A program made the position numbers and the translations under genes. This document shows positions 1 to 9,946 of a stretch of DNA of 64,000 nucleotides, in pieces; position 1 is the stretch's first letter; each line of letters begins with the position of its first letter. The stretch is from contig NC_087261.1 in NCBI RefSeq assembly GCF_037042905.1, positions 23,580,317 to 23,644,316 on the forward strand, given 5' to 3'. Source of the DNA: Lytechinus pictus (Eukaryota; Echinodermata; Echinoidea; Temnopleuroida; Toxopneustidae). The notes under the pieces were generated by a model that was given only the letters and a program-made list of their open reading frames with translations, did no database searches and was not told where the DNA came from.

Positions 1-430
1 TTATTCCGAAGGTTCGGATATTCCGAAGGTTCGTTATTCCAAAGGTTCGTAATTCCGAAGGTTCGTTAATCCGAAAACGAAATGAGGTTCGTAATTCTGA
101 AGGTTCGTTAGCCCGAAAACTAAATGATTAATGAACCTTATTTCGTTTTCGGACTAACGAACCTTCGGATCAACGAAACTTATTTCGTTTTCGGATTAAG
201 GAACCTTCGGAACAACGAACCTTATTTCGTTTTCGGATTAACGAACCTTCGGAACATCGAACCTTATTTCGTTTTCGGATTATCGAACCTTCGGAATAAC
301 GCCACAAATGTTCGGATTAACGATCCCTTTTACCTTTTCGGATTAACGAACATCGAGGTATCGGCAATTTACGTGTTTCGGAATTACGAACCCTCGGAAT
401 AAAGAACCTTCGGAATTACGAACCTTCGGA
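1..430. repeat. 42-bp tandem satellite
   Basis: A tandem array built on alternating 'cgaaccttcgga' and 'cttatttcgttttcgga' blocks. The clearest units, about 120-300, have a 42-bp period and therefore translate as a 14-residue repeat (NEPYFVFGLTNLRN). Because 42 is divisible by three, the frame stays open by arithmetic, so this is not evidence of a gene. The units are partly self-complementary (ttcgga/tccgaa). The array may continue past the left edge. Confidence 0.85.
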
Positions 431-744
431 ATTACGAAGTGTAACCATTTTTTCGACCAATTTCAAAGTGGCTTCCACAAAATGTTGCATTTTAATCCAT
501 ATTTCCGATTGTAAGCATTGTAGAAGATTAATTCATTTTCAGGAAAGGAAATTGATTATGATGTGTGGCATTTTAAATGCATCTTTAGACAAAAATAGCA
601 AATGATTTTGATTGGCCGCCATCTTGAAACCATGAAAATGGACATTTCGTTTATAACAGTTGCAATTAGGTTTTGTATGAACCAAACATATAAGAGTATT
701 CATATATGATTTTAATTTTGTAGCCATCGTTTTAAATCACTTTG
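431..744. other. AT-rich spacer, nothing recognised
   Basis: No exon, RNA gene or clear repeat is seen on either strand. Frames are short and interrupted. Confidence 0.5.
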
Positions 745-890
745 CTATCTGAAATTAATTCCAGCCTGCATGTCTACACATCCATGCAGAGTTGACGGAT
801 TCTGATAGAACATGATAATCAATAAAGAAATATTATGGGACAAGAACACCACCTTGAGGTACACCACAGAGACTTCTATTTTTGCAAAAA
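745..890 (-). pseudogene. Degraded non-LTR reverse transcriptase fragment
   Basis: The minus strand encodes GVPQGGVLVP, the conserved turn that precedes the catalytic YADD block in CR1/L2-like reverse transcriptases, followed at once by a stop and frame disruption. It is a short dead fragment lying downstream of the third EndoU-A exon. The exact element family cannot be named. Confidence 0.5.
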
Positions 891-1268
891 CCTTCAGGGG
901 GTGCCTTATTTCTATTTTTTTTGCTAACATGGAAAACATTATGCTATCTACAGTACATATTGTTGCACTTTGTTTATTTTTTGTTGCGATGCCCCTTCAC
1001 GGTAATTTTTTTTTATTTAGCACAACGCAGTTTAATACATGAATCTTACTATAGTTGTTAAAACAGCTTAAACAAGTGTTTAAAATCTTTAAATACCCAC
1101 ATTTAATTGTCAATACTTCATTCTTACTTTTTTGATGAATTTAACATGCTTGTTTCAACCGTTAAATAACTGCTGTAAGGTGAATATAACAAACAGCGTT
1201 GTAAAATCTTTATACAACGTTTTTACTGTGTGTAATGGCTACTTTTGAAGAACTTGGGTCCTGCTTAC

Positions 1269-1419
1269 TTGTTGCCACTTTTGTCCTGTTTTAGGTTTGT
1301 GTCTGTGATCTTCGTTTGTACGTTGATATCGTAATCAGAACTACTCAGTCGATTGACATCTGCATTCCAAAGATCTTGTGCGAGGGAGCTCAGTTCTGAC
1401 TCCGAAAGCCCAACAGCTC
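1269..1419 (-). CDS. EndoU-A exon 3, start of EndoU domain
   Basis: The acceptor is ctttaag. The exon encodes AVGLSESELSSLAQDLWNAD, then VNRL and YDINVQTKIT, which is the N-terminal helix and first strand of XendoU. The donor GTAAGCAG leaves phase 2, identical to the matching exon of EndoU-B at 60649-60826. Confidence 0.88.
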
Positions 1420-4400
1420 CTTAAAGTGGGGGGAAATATTTAAAAGCTTATTGTCTCTAATACATGTAGTAGCCCATATACATCTATATAATATAATTAT
1501 ATTTCTTCATTTTTCTCCTCCAAGAATGTAAATAAAAAGAGAGGATTGACAACGGCTTTGATGTGTTTCATCATTGCTGAATCTTATTTTGTTACAGAGG
1601 AGACATGTTTACAAACTTTCATGGAAATATTAAATGATCATGATTTCATTTTTTATGTAAGAACAGCGAAAGAGTTGTATATTCAAGGACTGCATGCATG
1701 AACTGTTTTAACAAAATATATGTACTTAGCTTTGAAATTATTCAATTAAATTAAATTCAATATTTATTCAATTCCTATAAAACATACATATTTCATACAA
1801 TTTAAAATTTAGCAAAATTTAAACATAATAGATCAAATATAAGATTAAAAAAGAGCACATCAGTATTGGAAAAGGGTGGTCATAAAAAAAGAATAAACAT
1901 ATTTTCTATTTATTTTATTATCAGATTTTGCGAACTTATTTTATTTATCCAGATGTCATAATTTTCAGACTAGAGCGCTCTTTGAACTCTCTTATGAAGC
2001 ATTATTGTCTCTACTCTATTACCAACTGATTTTCTATTTGATCTTTCAGTCAAAACACCTAAAAACTCCGTCGAATTTAGATCTTTGTAAATTCCGCAGT
2101 CTGGTTACGACCATGACATCCTGTTTTAAAAGTTTAAAGATGAACGTGTAGTGGTCATTTGATTTTTTTGCGCCAATTTTCATTTTTTGAAAGAATTCTA
2201 ATTGACATATAGCGCCCTCTCTCGGTAATGTTTTTTTCATTAAAATAATCCATTTGACATGTTTGAACATTCAAATTCAAATTCAAATTCAAATTTATTT
2301 ATTTCACTTCCATCAAACAAAAACAAATTGTATACCATATATAAACATAAATATTTGTATCCGTTGCAAACAAAATTAATGATACATATGTTGTGAAAAA
2401 AAACACTTAGACAATTTGAGCAACACATTGTAGGTTTTAAATATGTATACTATTTTTCAATATAAATTAAATTAAGATGGAAATGGAGGGACCCACTAAA
2501 AAGCAATGCTTGTACAATGTGGGCCCCTCAAGAAATAGATAACACAACAAATAACAAAATAACAAAGTATAAATACAGATAATCAAATGAGAAAAGAATG
2601 AATAAATGAGAGGGAATAAATACAAAGTTATCAAAAATATATAGTTTGGTAAAGGACAAAACAACCCGTCCTAAAAATATCTACCCTTCCCACCCCCCCC
2701 CCCAAAAAAAGAGAAGAAAAAAAGGGGAGAATGCCCTGAGAAGATGGATGGGTGCTGCTGTACGTAGATAGAACACATGCCGTCGTGGACTCAAGCAAAC
2801 TGGATTCAATGATGTGTATAAAAGGAAAAAAAATATATAAAATAACCTGGAAAGAATATAATGCACGAAAAATGTGATTGATGCCGTTAAACAAATAACC
2901 GGTATATAGGAAGGCGGATAAGCGGACAGGAGAGGAGAAAACAGAGGAGAGGATAGACACAATAATGAGCACATCTGAGAAGGACTTGTGTCAGATTTTT
3001 TTTTTTTTAATAAAAAAAGGATAATAATTATTTTATGTTTCAATTGTAGTTTAAAATACTAATGATGACTTGACAGAGATGATGAATTAAACTTGATTTG
3101 GGAGTATAGATATACATTCTCATTGCAATTTGTATTTTAATTGGATATCAGAGAGACAACCACACATTTTCAGGGAAAATTATGCTTCACAAGGGGTTTT
3201 ATATAAAGAAGAAATGAATACGCAGATATTTTTTATGATAGGGCACCGAATCAAAATACTTTTGCTGTAAAGTCGATGAATCGATCCAGGGAGTCCAAAT
3301 AAAAATATATTTTCATTTCATGTCATTCACATTAGTATGGTTTACGGACACATACATTAAAAAAATATATAGTAATACATTGGAATAATGACATGCACTT
3401 TTGGGGAATTTTCCAAAATTAAAGATCAGCTTTAAGCATGTTAAGAGAACATAACAAAATCCTATTATCAATTAAAAGTTGAATGAAAAGAGGTCAAACC
3501 TTTGCATCTGCTGAAATAATCTAGGCAACAGTCCTGATACCTCACACATGCGCTGTTACATTGACAGTCATAATTGGAGTTATTGTTACCACATCGACCT
3601 GAGCAGGAGTCGGCGTCTGTGTGCAAAATTAATAAACAAATATATAAAACTACATACATCTTTATTATCATATCGGGCCAATTCAAATATGATAATATTT
3701 AATCCTTATGGAAAGGTCATTCACGTACTTAAAATAAAGCACCGTTGCATTCATACAAGCATCATTTACAATGACAAGGAATAGTATTGGTCACAGAATA
3801 GTACCGTGAGGTACCCCGCCATTGTTGGTCATATAATGGACATGATATATGTTACTTTACAAATAGCTTTCGCGTTTCTAAGAAACTGATCACCCATTCA
3901 ATGAGGCCTGGCCTTAATTTTAAATCAGGGGAGGCGCCGGGCTATTTTTAATAAGAGGGACGGGGATGACCTAAATATGATTTCCTTAATTTGTTTCAAA
4001 TGGACAGGGGTAATGTATTATCTTCATGACCAATAAAGACCTCTCTTTCTCCCCCCCCCCTTTATCTTTTTTTATTACTGGGAAATCATCGGGATACCCC
4101 CCCCCCTTCCTGCAGCGCCCATGGTCATTATAGGTAAGAAAATATATCGAAATGCTACTTAGTTATCCAGCGGAACGTGCATAACGTAAATGAAAATGAA
4201 ACCCCAAATCTAATACAACATGATACCATTCATAAAAACAGGCAAATCAAGATTAATTCACTTATTAATACACTTGAAATAATATGCTTATACTTGTATT
4301 TTGTTTTTTATGTTATACAGGGCCCCCAAGTACTACAGTATTTGACTACTGATGGGGCTACCATGTTTAACTAATACGTAATGAATAAATATATATATAC

Positions 4401-6744
4401 ACATATATGAATAAGTAAATAAATAAATGAATAAATAAATAAATGAATAGGTAAATAAATGAATAAATAAAAAAATAAATAAATGAAAACATAAATAAAA
4501 ACATAAATAAATAAATACCCCAATTCGATTATCCAGTATGGAGCACCAACTTTTCAAAGTGGGGCTTCGTCAGGTTTTTTTTTCTTTTGTGTTTTCCAAA
4601 TTGGCAAATTTAGCTAGTGAGAACGAATCGCTCGCTAATTTGCCAATTTAGAAATCGTAAATAACTTATAAGGGTGCAAAATTTATCATTAGAATTCCTC
4701 AAATCGTATTTTGAACTATAAGATAATATTCAACACAATTCGAACAATATTTTAGGAGTTTTATGTATTATTTGTATCTATAATAGGCAAACAACAACTA
4801 GTATTGTATGTAGCTGACGTCACCTTTAAAACTATCCGCGCGAAAATGGAAATAATTTAGAAATATTAAATAAGGGTGAAATTTATCATTAAAATTCATC
4901 GAATCATATTTTGAACTATAATATAATATTTAAAACAATTCGAACAATATTTATAGGAGTTTTAATGTGCATGCATGTACATGTATTTGATTTATTAAAT
5001 AGGCAAACAACAACTTGTAGTTCGTCGCTGACGTCACATTTCAAACAATTCCCGCGAAAATGGAAATAATTTGAAAATCGTACATAATGGTGTAAAATTT
5101 ATCATTAAAAAATCATCAAATCTTTTTTTAAAATTATAATATTTAACACAATTCGAACAATATTTTTAGAAGTTTTATGTGCATGCATGTACATGTATTT
5201 GATTTATTACTGGTATCTATTATTGGTTTCATTTTCCTAATCGGATCCGGGGGGGGGGGGGGTCCCAGCCGACCCGTGCCCACCCCCCGTATTGTTCAGC
5301 ACTACGTCAATTTTATGTGTACATTTTTTTTACAAAAGATACGCCCTATCAGCTGACCGGGGTTACGATAGCATTTTGTGAAATGGCCCTAATCCGACTG
5401 TGGTCAAGATGGTCATTTTTTTTAAACAAAAATAGTCAATATGGTTTAAGAGCGGTAAGCTAATTTTCCCAACGCGAGGACATCATTAAATATGTGACCA
5501 TTGTAAACTCTTGCAAGGTTTTAATCAATTGGCCAAAACACTCTTAACACTCTGCAGGCTAGAAATATTATCTTTTAGAATCTTTGTATTACTCAGCTGA
5601 TTTCCACTTATAATACTTAATGAACTTTCTTTTACTTATCTTCTCAAGCAAAAGAGGGTTCAGAAAAAAAACTATTGAATCCAAAAACGGCTCACTCTAT
5701 TATGATGCTGACATAATGATTTTCATTGTGATGATAGGATACTTTTCAATATACACCCTTTCCAAAATATAGATAAAACTATTAAAATGATTATCATGTT
5801 TAATATCTTTCAAAAGATATTGGCCTTATTTAATCTTGATTTAAGAATACTTTTTTTTTAATGAATGTCCTACTATGCCGGTATATGATCTATATATGCT
5901 CTCCATTTTAATAAATTCATCATGCGTAATTATGATTACATCGAATCAAAATCAACATAAAAATTAATCATGGCATTTAAGTAGAGCTTAAACTCAAACC
6001 ATTTGTCCATTTATGATCCTCTTCGTTATGAACCAGCCTTTCTCTGCACATACAAAATGTTAAAATTCTGAAATTTAAGAATAAAACACCAATTTTTTTT
6101 ACAAATTGTTGTTGAAAAGCGCCTTGAGCACTCTAGACCGTGGATTTGAAAGATAAGTCCAATATCGTATTATTATCAAAGACTCTGATTGGAACACCAT
6201 TTTTTTCTAGAGTAATCATAAGTTTTATAATTTTACCTAGAGATCTAATAGTATCATTCTAGCGTAGCTTCATGATATCGTATAGTATCCTATTCTAATC
6301 ATCATATGACAAGCAGATTGAGATTCGAACTGATCGCTGTAAAAAAAATAATACTATTGCAAAAGTATCATATCAGTCAGGGAACTAATCTAATAAACTG
6401 CATGTTGTTTTTTCAATCGTTCTCTATCATGTCTATTCACAAAAAAAAATGCAATTATGTAAATCACGGATGATTTAGCATTTTGAATCTCTTCACTGGA
6501 TCATTTAGACCTTTCAAATTTTTCATTCATTTGTTAAGATTAACAACAGTTGCAACAATATTGAGGTATACTATTTGAACATGTTCATAGGGCCAGCGTC
6601 AAAGCCGTTAATACGTTCGCAGAATCTCAATATTAGGAAATATTAAATTGTCAACCAAGTCAAAGAATGTCTATCATAGCTTCACTTACAAGTCCCCAAA
6701 GCAGATGCCAATAGGCACAGAGCAAGGATTTCCCCTGTCTTCAT
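1269..6744 (-). CDS. Secreted SMB-EndoU endoribonuclease-like protein, 5' part (EndoU-A)
   Basis: Three exons (6690-6744, 3500-3616, 1269-1419) encode the first 107 residues plus two bases. Residues 1-18 form a signal peptide (hydrophobic LALCLLASAL). Residues 20-57 form a somatomedin-B domain with all eight cysteines and the typical DCC pair. From residue 59 the EndoU/XendoU domain begins (LAQDLWNADVNRL). SMB domains joined to an EndoU domain are the layout of placental protein 11, a secreted poly(U)-preferring endoribonuclease. Splice phases fit at both junctions (1, then 1), and the last donor is phase 2. The catalytic His/His/Lys exons would lie beyond the left edge; none was seen in 1-1268. 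The family is sure, but activity cannot be judged. A paralogue lies at 55.2-60.8 kb. Confidence 0.85.
2270..2540 (-). mobile_element. Probable non-LTR retrotransposon 3' tail
   Basis: The plus strand reads 'attcaaattcaaattcaaat' followed by 'ttatttatttcacttcca' and a 'gtgggcccctc' block. Reversed, this looks like the (TTTGAA)n tail of a CR1/L2-like element. No coding part remains. It lies in intron 2 of EndoU-A. Confidence 0.4.
2541..3040. other. Purine-rich intronic stretch
   Basis: AT- and purine-rich sequence with a C10/A7 junction near 2693-2709 and an A/T run near 2998-3018. No exon signal is seen. Confidence 0.4.
3500..3616 (-). CDS. EndoU-A exon 2, somatomedin-B domain
   Basis: The acceptor ttgcacacag precedes the exon. 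It encodes ADSCSGRCG, then CQC, ACVRYQDCCLDYFSRC and K, giving eight cysteines with SMB spacing. It is a symmetric 1-1 phase exon, as expected for a shuffled extracellular module. The donor is AAAG|GTTTGA. Confidence 0.9.
3690..3900 (-). pseudogene. Degraded non-LTR reverse transcriptase fragment
   Basis: The minus strand encodes GGVPHGTIL, a stop, then PILFLVIVNDAC and, a little later, YVNDLS in place of the YADD block. Upstream there are remnants resembling the preceding helix. Stops interrupt every frame. It lies in intron 1 of EndoU-A, close to the SMB exon, and is related to the fragment at 745-890. Confidence 0.6.
4380..4520. repeat. (AAAT/AATG)n simple repeat
   Basis: Tetranucleotide-like runs of 'aaataaatgaat' over about 140 bp. 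Confidence 0.8.
4648..5225. repeat. Three tandem copies of a ~210-bp unit
   Basis: Copies begin near 4648, 4857 and 5071. They share 'aaatttatcatta', 'cacaattcgaacaatattt', 'ggcaaacaacaact' and 'cgaaaatggaaataattt'. The first two copies carry a full CRE-type TGACGTCAC at 4815-4823 and 5029-5037. The array lies in intron 1 of EndoU-A. Confidence 0.85.
6690..6744 (-). CDS. EndoU-A exon 1, signal peptide
   Basis: ATG at 6744-6742 starts an 18-residue signal peptide ending ALGT. The donor is GTAAGTGAAG after one base of the next codon. An upstream ATG twelve bases earlier is in another frame and would give only a short uORF. Confidence 0.8.
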
Positions 6745-8040
6745 GGCGATGCATGTGACGCTAATTGCTCGTCTACTTATGAAAGCAATATGATATCTTT
6801 GTGAAATAAGACAACTATATATTGTTCTTTAGTCTCTGGGTTCGTTGAGATAGGGCAGGGTTGCACCAACAGGGGCCGTTTAGGAGGAATGTTCGAACGG
6901 ACCCCTTCCTCCTTTTTTATGGCTTGTCGAAATATTTTTCTTTGAGTTTGTAATTTTTTTGATTTATAGCCTTTTAATTCTGTAGGAGAATAATTGTAAT
7001 TAGGAGCATCCTTGACATTGCCCCTCCCCCACCCCCATAACAACCATGTATATGAGCCTGTATGGGACATACAGGGGTAGCACGTACGTACAGACCATGT
7101 GACCTCCATGGGGAGGGGGGGGGGGTACGTGCGTGGCATATAGTCGATTAGGTGGTGGATCCAGGTGGGCGTTCAAGGAACTCGCGCCAAGGGAAGGGGA
7201 CAAGGGACTATACAACTATTAACAAAAACAAGCAAAATATTTGTTTATACAATTGCACTCGTTAAGTCTAAAGAACGTTCTCTTTCAAGGGGGAGGGGGC
7301 AATAACCAACGCCATTCTGGAAGGAAACACTCTCCGTTAAAATTAATAACAACTAATCAAGATATTAAAAAAAATCCCGGGGAACTCTACCCCCTGCCCC
7401 CCTTGAGTTATGTTAAAAAAACACCTTACATTTGGTAGACATGTGAAGGATTGTGTTGCAAGAAGCGTGGAAATCACTTGAGGAAAAATGCATCTTATCA
7501 TATTTTTACTATAATTATGATAATCATATCTTAGATAAACAAGCTGCATATCTGGCGTCAATACAAAACACCTGTCAATTTCATTTAGAATTCTTGCATA
7601 TGCAAGTGATTCGAGATTCAAGACATTCAATTGTCTGTGTGAAATACAAAAAATCATCCTCCATTTTATTCAACAAAATACATGATACAAAAGCTGATCA
7701 ATATATGAATACATCTTTTAACATAAATATAAGCACATTAGCACATGTAGGAAATACTTAATTACAGTATATACAACGTAGCAAACATTTAATTTATTAT
7801 GAGTGAGTCTCGGGAGTGAGTTTATGTAGGGGAGGGGGACTCTGCCTAGCTGGCTTGCATGAAAATATTGTGCAAATGGGGTGTTAATCTTTACTTTGTT
7901 TTTTCACTGAACTGTATAGTCTACTAGGTAGCAGCAGTTACACTGAAATAATCGGTTAATAGGTCTATTTTAATTCCATACTGTAAGTTTGACAAAATGG
8001 AGCGCTGAACGCCCCCTGGCTTCAATCGCTAACCTTTGTG
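6745..8040. other. Intergenic, upstream of EndoU-A
   Basis: No exon recognised. It contains G/C homopolymers (7112-7122) and G-rich islands near 7020-7150 and 7287-7300. The EndoU-A promoter should lie just above 6744, but no clear TATA box is seen. Confidence 0.4.
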
Positions 8041-8049
8041 TCACGGGAG

Positions 8050-8150
8050 CCAGGGGAGCGTTTCATCAATATTTTCATCCGACAAGTTGTCAGATCTGAC
8101 ATCTTTCCATGATAAAACGTCCGACAAGTCCTTTCATGAAACGCCCCCTG
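8050..8150 (-). mobile_element. Short MITE with CCAGGGG-type ends
   Basis: Inverted ends are CCAGGGGAGCGTTTCAT and CATGAAACGCCCCCTGG, around a core with 'gacaagttgtcagatctgac'. It is the same family, in the opposite orientation, as the pair at 15403-15710. Confidence 0.65.
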
Positions 8151-8780
8151 GTGCGTTTCTTCAATGGGGGGGGGGGGGCAGTACGGTGAGCCGGCAGTAC
8201 TCACCCCCTCCCCAATCAGGGTAAGAGGAAGAATCAAACCATACCATGTATACGCGATCATGTATGGATTTATTTCAATTTGGCATGAAAAATCTAAATT
8301 GTTTTCAAAAGGCCTTTGCAAAATTCTTTAGTATATTTCGCAAAAATCCACCCCATCGATCCGCACCTTCACTGATATAGGCAGGGGTAGAGCGGGGTGG
8401 TGGGATCGAGAGGTGACATGATTTTATTTATTTAACTAGCTCAAATTTTGATATCCTCATGAGTAATGCTTCCAACAGCTTCACCCCCTCTTCGCTCTTT
8501 TTTTCTGCGTAAGAAAATAATAGTTTGCCAAAAGGGAGATCCATTTTCTGTATTTCTTACGATTATTTGCACAGGATCTGCCCTTGAAATTCATGCATCA
8601 TGCATAATGGTAAGTGTCTAAAAGCCTATATAGTTGGCGATCAATTTGAAATACATGTAGCCACTATATAAGGGAGTCCTCCTGAATTTTCGGTTGAAAA
8701 GCACTGCCGGGTAGGAAACGCGTAATGACGTGAAGCTAAACAAAACACAAGCTGAAAGTAACAAAAGATAATCATAGAAC

Positions 8781-9452
8781 CCCGGGGGGGGGGGGGGCAC
8801 TTACATTGACGAGTGGATACCATGCGCGACCAAAAAAACACGTAAAAAGGATGTCTTTTTCAAGATAGGGCACGTTACGTACGTAACGTGATAAGGGTGT
8901 CAAAAACACAAAAATATTAAAAAAAGGGTATCTATTTCACTCGGAAAAATATACGTGTTTTGGGTCAAATATGCGGGGATGATAAAACAAAATCAAAATG
9001 TTTTATAAAGGATGTCCTTTTTGCCCCAACACTACGTGTTTAGAGTCCGATTTGCGCGAGGTGTGGAAGGTGGGGCCGTACTAAACCAAATGGTGTCTAA
9101 AGGTAAAACCGACGACCGTGGGACGCGTGACATAACAATAAAATATCTCTGTACTTGTTTAGGGGTTCATTTCAGGGAATACTTGCTAAGAGTATCGTTT
9201 TGTTTCCAATACTTGTTAAGGGGTGCATTTTCAGAATATGGAAAATACATCGCTGTACTTGTTTAGGGGCTCAGTTCTGGGAATACTTGCCAATAGTATT
9301 TGTTTCCAATACTTGTTAAGGGTAGGGTTTCACACGCCAATACTTGTTAAGGGGTGCATTTTCAGAATATGGAAAATACGTGTTTAGGGTGCTTTTCAAG
9401 ACCCCGTGGTCGCGCATGGTATCCACTCGTCAATGGAAGTGGCCCCCCCGGG
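8781..9452. mobile_element. hAT-like non-autonomous element, CCCGGG ends
   Basis: The element starts CCCGGG(G)n and ends GGCCCCCCCGGG. Just inside are inverted copies of 'attgacgagtggatacc' and 'catgcgcgacc'. It is flanked by the perfect 8-bp direct repeat CATAGAAC (8773-8780 and 9453-9460). The interior has two tandem blocks built on 'aatacttgttaaggggtgca'. No transposase is encoded. The 8-bp duplication points to the hAT superfamily. Confidence 0.85.
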
Positions 9453-9829
9453 CATAGAACCCATAGAACGGACAAATGAAAATGAATGGAAAAGTAAAGA
9501 ATACTAGGCCTACGAAAAGTGAGTGAAGAAAATAATGAAAAATATAATTTAGATCTATAATGAGATAGTCAGAGCAGAAACAAAATGATAAAAACATAAA
9601 TAAATAGCATTGATGTCATAAGAAACAAAATTATCAGATCTATAACTGCTAGCCCCCCCCCTAAAAGAAATGAAGAAGAAGGTTCTATGGAATGCAAAAT
9701 ATTTCACACATAGCTGGCGCTCCATAGACACACAAGAAATTCACATCGTTAACGTTCATAAAATAAAAAGTGGACACGGACTTGATTGATTTTCATTTTT
9801 GATGGTTAAATGCATTTGTTAACTTTAAA

Positions 9830-9946
9830 ATGAGCAACCCACGATACGGGGGTAGGTCCGACATCAGTGCTAAAGTAAAACTTGGACTGTCAAATGGTTC
9901 CCTGGATAGTAGAGCCAGCAAAGAACATGGCGGAGGACTGAATAAG
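9830..9946 (+). CDS. SAM gene exon 1
   Basis: It encodes MSNPRYGGRSDISAKVKLGL and continues SNGSLDSRASKEHGGGLNK, a low-complexity basic N-tail. The donor is AATAAG|GTAAGG, phase 0. Coding status rests on the ATG context, the donor and the phase match to exon 2. Confidence 0.78.

Noticed and set aside
124-402. 92-residue open frame at the left end
   Set aside because: It is the translation of a 42-bp satellite, open because the period is a multiple of three; no start context, splice sites or domain.
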